In this document: piece by piece, positions 5,238 through 8,051 of the stretch
How the letters are laid out: each line of letters starts with the position of its first letter
Position numbering within the stretch: the stretch's first letter is position 1
NCBI GenBank assembly: GCA_049684495.1
Contig: JBAVFZ010000469.1
Span: 1-8,051, forward strand
DNA: 8,051 nucleotides
Direction of reading: 5' to 3'
Origin: JAFGKK01 sp049684495
Lineage (GTDB): Bacteria > Chloroflexota > Anaerolineae > Anaerolineales > RBG-16-64-43
Notes under the pieces: generated by a model
Seen by the model: only the letters and a program-made list of their open reading frames with translations
What the model was told of the DNA's origin: nothing
Databases searched by the model: none
Position numbers and translations under genes: made by a program

Positions 5238-7415
5238 TTAAGCGGATATCGTAACGATGGATTTCTCGCGCACCGCTTTGAGCAGCGCGAAGGTGGCGCG
5301 CGTTACCGCAAAGATCTCCTCCGCGGGAATGGGCGCCGGCGCGCCCGTTTCCAGCGAATGGATGAACGCCTCCCAGACGGCGCGGTGGCCCTTGTCCTGG
5401 GCCAGGCGCGAATTCCACACCCGGCGGTTTCCCTTGCGCCAGATTTCCGCCGACCGGAAATCCTCCAGCACCGCCACCCGTTCTCCGCAAAAAACTTCGA
5501 TCCGCTCCTTGGGGAAAGCCCTATCACCGGCCGACGTATACACCAGGCTGCCGACCGCCCCGTTGGCGAATTCCAGCGTGGCGGCGAAATTATCTTCCGT
5601 ATCCACGCCGAACGCGGGCGCGCCGCAGGCATGGACCCGCACCGGCAGTGCTCCCGCAAGGAAGGTCAGAAGGTCGACAAAGTGGCAGGCTTCGCCGAGA
5701 ATCCGGCCGCCGCCCTGGACCGGATCCTGTGTCCAATGCCCGTGCGGCAGGGCTCCGGCGTTCACCCGCACGGCCAGGACGGGAGGTTCACCCGTTTCTT
5801 CGATCATCCGGCGGATGGGCGTAATCAGCGGCGCAAACCGCCGGTTGAAACCGACCATCAGGATGCGCGATTCGCTGCGCTGCGCGGCCTTCCATGCCTT
5901 CTCCACTTCCGCCAATTCGTCTTCCTGAAGCGCCAGCGGCTTCTCGCAGAAAACGTGCTTCCCCCCGCGCAGCGCCCGCGCGGCAAGCGCCGCGTGCAAA
6001 TGATGCCGGGTGAAGATGCCGACCGTATTGACCGCCGGATCATCCAGCACATCCGCCGGATTGGAGGCCGCGCGGAGAAATCCGAATTCCTTCGCCGCCA
6101 GCGTGGCGGTCAGCCCGCCGGCCGAGACGATCGACACTTTCTCGATCCGCTTGATCCGCGAAACGGCGGGCAGCGCGACCAGCGTCGCAAAATTTCCCGC
6201 GCCCAGGACGCCCAACCGGACTTGTTCTCCGGACGCGGCTTTCGCCGCCGGCTGCGCGCGGACGGCAATGGATTTCGCCGGGAGCGTATCCGAAGGATAG
6301 GTGAGCACCACGCCGAGGAAGTGCGCTTTTATCTTCGCCTTGCCCGATATCATCTGGTAAGCGCCGGCGGCTTCCGCGAACGGGAAGCGGTGGCTGATCA
6401 ACGGCGCGACGCTGACTTTCCCCGAGGCGAGCATCTCCAGGAAGGCGGCTAGGTTGCGTTGTTCCGTCCAGCGCACATACCCGAAGGGATAATCCACCCC
6501 GGCCTCTTCATACAACAGGTCATACCGTCCGGGTCCGTAGGAGCGCGAAACGCGGAAATCGATCTCCTTCTCATAGTATGGTTTGCGCGGGATGGTCATG
6601 CCCGTGGCGCCGACGGCGATTACCCGCCCCCGGTCGCGGGCGATCGAACCGGCCAGCACCAGCGGATCGGAGGATGCGGTATCCGCGCATACGATGACGG
6701 CATCCAATCCCCGGCTCGCGGTAAAGGTGCGTGCGGCATCCTCGGCGTTTTCCCGTCCCACCGCCGCCTCGGCACCCAGCCGTCTGGCCAATTTCACCCG
6801 CTCCGGATCCAGATCCACTCCCATCACCCGGCATCCGGCCGCTGAGGCGATCTGGACGGTGAGCAATCCGAGCACGCCCAGCCCGATCACCGCGACGTTT
6901 TCCCCCAGCACCGACCCGCTCAACCGGAATCCGTGCAAGGCGATCGCGCCCAGCGTGGTGAAGGCCGCTTCTTCGAGGGAGACGCCGTCCGGAACCACGG
7001 CCAGCAGATTTACCGGCACCGACGCGAACTCCGCATGGACCGCGTGACCGCCCCCGGCGCAGGCCACCCGGTCGCCCGGATGGAACTCGCTCACGCCATC
7101 ACCGACCTCGACCACGATCCCGGCCGACGAATACCCGAGCGCCATTGGCTGCGAGAGCCGCTTGAAGGCCGCATCCACCGCGGAAAAAACGCCCTCCCGG
7201 CGGGCTTTTTGGATCACCTGGCGGACGAGGTCCGGCCGCGAGCGCGCCTTCCCCAGCAGGGACCTTCCGGCGAACTCCACCACCATTCGCTCCGTCCCGA
7301 CCGAAACCACGCTGGCCGCGGTCCGCACCAATACGGCGCCCGGAGGCGGAGTCGGGGAGGGAATCTCCACGATTTCCGTCCGCCCCTTGCGAATATTTTG
7401 GACCACCTGTTTCAT
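5238..7415 (-). CDS. Bi-domain oxidoreductase: MDR (zinc-alcohol-dehydrogenase-like) fused to Gfo/Idh/MocA
   Basis: A 725-residue fusion of two NAD(P)-dependent oxidoreductases. Residues 1-370 form a medium-chain dehydrogenase: GroES-like part, then a Rossmann fold with VIGLGVLGL (177-185) and Asp201 at the end of the second strand. A linker at about 371-399 leads to a Gfo/Idh/MocA domain with LGVLGAGNFA (401-410), the catalytic-type EKP (491-493) and GGGRILGEACHFVD (568-581), in which His578 and Asp581 fit the family pattern. The usual zinc ligands of the dehydrogenase half are missing: SVGTE (38-42) stands where a Cys is expected and GYSSAG (94-99) where GHE is expected. The four-Cys structural zinc loop is also absent. 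Fusions of this kind are known in exopolysaccharide, capsule and O-antigen loci, where they are presumed to oxidise or modify a sugar (inference; no defined reaction). The ATG at 7415 follows a strong GGAGG by 5 bases; an in-frame TTG at 7472 has no such support. The glycosyltransferase stop is 69 bases upstream. Confidence 0.9.
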   Translation of the reverse strand: MKQVVQNIRKGRTEIVEIPSPTPPPGAVLVRTAASVVSVGTERMVVEFAGRSLLGKARSRPDLVRQVIQKARREGVFSAVDAAFKRLSQPMALGYSSAGIVVEVGDGVSEFHPGDRVACAGGGHAVHAEFASVPVNLLAVVPDGVSLEEAAFTTLGAIALHGFRLSGSVLGENVAVIGLGVLGLLTVQIASAAGCRVMGVDLDPERVKLARRLGAEAAVGRENAEDAARTFTASRGLDAVIVCADTASSDPLVLAGSIARDRGRVIAVGATGMTIPRKPYYEKEIDFRVSRSYGPGRYDLLYEEAGVDYPFGYVRWTEQRNLAAFLEMLASGKVSVAPLISHRFPFAEAAGAYQMISGKAKIKAHFLGVVLTYPSDTLPAKSIAVRAQPAAKAASGEQVRLGVLGAGNFATLVALPAVSRIKRIEKVSIVSAGGLTATLAAKEFGFLRAASNPADVLDDPAVNTVGIFTRHHLHAALAARALRGGKHVFCEKPLALQEDELAEVEKAWKAAQRSESRILMVGFNRRFAPLITPIRRMIEETGEPPVLAVRVNAGALPHGHWTQDPVQGGGRILGEACHFVDLLTFLAGALPVRVHACGAPAFGVDTEDNFAATLEFANGAVGSLVYTSAGDRAFPKERIEVFCGERVAVLEDFRSAEIWRKGNRRVWNSRLAQDKGHRAVWEAFIHSLETGAPAPIPAEEIFAVTRATFALLKAVREKSIVTISA

Positions 7416-7417
7416 AA

Positions 7418-7425
7418 CCACCTCC
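7418..7425 (-). promoter_or_regulatory. Ribosome binding site of the bi-domain oxidoreductase
   Basis: GGAGGTGG on the minus strand, with the GGAGG core at 7425-7421, ends five bases before the ATG at 7415. It decides the start against the longer TTG-initiated frame at 7472, which would add 19 polar residues (PKISEPETRNRRTG and so on) ahead of the conserved MKQVVQN opening. Confidence 0.8.
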
Positions 7426-7484
7426 GGACCCGTTCGCCTGTTGCGTGTTTCCGGTTCAGAAATCTTCGGCAAGCGATTTGGAGT

Positions 7485-8051
7485 TCACGTCACCATAGCT
7501 TTATAAAATTCCTCGACCCGGCCCATCACGCTGTTCCATTCCGCGCGCTCGGCGATGATGGCCACATTCCGTGCCGCTGCCTGCCGGCGCAACTCCAAAT
7601 CGGATGCGACCCGGATGAGCGTTCCGGCCACCGTATTCGGGTCGCCGGCCGGGACGAGCGATCCGTTTCGGCCGTCATCGATCCATTCGCGGAGAGATTC
7701 CACATCCCCGCAGACCGGGTAGCTGCCGCACGCCATCGCTTCGAGCAGAACATTCGGAAGCCCGTCGTGCATGGTCAGGGAAAGCATGATCGGCGAAAGC
7801 CGGAACCAAAACGGCATCTCTTCCATCTCAACCGCCGGCAGGAGCGTAACGGCGTTGCCGATCCCGAGCCGGCGCACCCAGTCCATCGCTTCTCCGCTGC
7901 CTTCCATCTTCAACGCCAGAAAATGCGCGTTCGGAACGGCCTGCTTGACGGCGGGAATGGCCCGGAAAAAAGTATCCGTGCGTGCCACACCGCGAATCCC
8001 CCGCGGGTTGAAGATGAAGAAGGCGTCTTTTGGCAGCCGGTATTTTTCGAT
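7485..8051 (-). CDS. Glycosyltransferase, GT4-like (group 1), C-terminal half, 5' partial
   Basis: The C-terminal 188 residues of a GT-B fold glycosyltransferase, which would transfer a sugar from a nucleotide-sugar donor onto a growing glycan at the cytoplasmic face of the membrane. The frame is open to the right edge (IEKYRLPKDAFFIFNPRG), so the apparent GTG start at 7988 is not real; the acceptor-binding N-terminal domain lies outside. Family features in fragment numbering are the start of the donor domain with a PRGIRG loop, LGIGNAVTLLPAVEMEEMPFWF (a standard strand/helix stretch of the fold), then HDGLPNVLLEAMACGSYPV followed by GDVESLREWIDDGRNGSLVPAGD. The EX7E motif that contacts the donor reads D-X7-E here (Asp96, Glu104), a conservative change. 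The C-terminal WNSVMGRVEEFYKAM is typical of the last helix. It is the first visible gene of a minus-strand polysaccharide cluster. Donor and acceptor sugars cannot be inferred. Confidence 0.9.
   Translation of the reverse strand: MEKYRLPKDAFFIFNPRGIRGVARTDTFFRAIPAVKQAVPNAHFLALKMEGSGEAMDWVRRLGIGNAVTLLPAVEMEEMPFWFRLSPIMLSLTMHDGLPNVLLEAMACGSYPVCGDVESLREWIDDGRNGSLVPAGDPNTVAGTLIRVASDLELRRQAAARNVAIIAERAEWNSVMGRVEEFYKAMVT

Noticed and set aside
5232..6452. 406-codon open frame on the plus strand opposite the bi-domain oxidoreductase
   Set aside because: The translation is low-complexity, Arg/Gly/Pro/His-rich and matches no family. The opposite strand encodes two clear dehydrogenase domains. Long antisense frames are expected in GC-rich coding DNA.
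7416..7472. TTG at 7472 as the start of the bi-domain oxidoreductase
   Set aside because: The ATG at 7415 has a perfect GGAGG five bases upstream, and the family begins with the MKQ(V)VQ-type segment; the extension is polar and unsupported.
1..8051. A defence island, mobile element or toxin-antitoxin system
   Set aside because: No transposase, integrase, nuclease, methyltransferase, small toxin/antitoxin pair or attachment-site repeats are visible; every long coding frame is explained by metabolic, repair, transport or polysaccharide genes.

Overview
The window reads as moderately high-GC bacterial chromosome with ordinary protein-coding genes on both strands, and no tRNA, rRNA, CRISPR array, transposase or phage gene. 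The gene set is an ABC sugar-type binding protein, a Bacillus-like ornithine aminotransferase, an alkyltransferase-like DNA repair protein and an envelope-polysaccharide cluster. Between two genes lies a hairpin built from CGCAAAG-type units. Together these would fit an environmental bacterium such as Chloroflexota/Anaerolineae. That assignment is inference from gene style and repeat type, not proof.

Layout from left to right. (1) Positions 2-1213, plus strand: the C-terminal ~400 residues of an extracellular solute-binding protein, cut by the left edge. (2) Positions 1252-2454, minus strand, convergent with it: rocD, a complete ornithine aminotransferase. (3) Positions 2491-2654: divergent intergenic region holding an imperfect 33+33 nt inverted repeat. 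(4) Positions 2655-2960, plus strand: a complete small alkyltransferase-like (Atl) protein with Trp in place of the alkyl-accepting Cys. (5) Positions 3048-8051, minus strand: three genes read right to left, namely a family-4-type glycosyltransferase (cut by the right edge), a two-domain oxidoreductase (medium-chain dehydrogenase fused to Gfo/Idh/MocA) and a heparinase II/III-family protein.

The minus-strand trio is the most coherent unit. A glycosyltransferase, a sugar-modifying type oxidoreductase and a polysaccharide-lyase-like protein in one direction suggest part of an exopolysaccharide, capsule or O-antigen locus that continues beyond the right edge. The left half is a set of unrelated housekeeping or catabolic genes: solute uptake, ornithine/arginine/proline metabolism, and recognition of alkylated DNA.

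No clearly undescribed system is visible. The points most worth a second look are the fused oxidoreductase without canonical zinc ligands, its linkage to an apparently signal-less heparinase-like protein, the Atl protein, and the intergenic hairpin that sits where promoters of two divergent genes should be.
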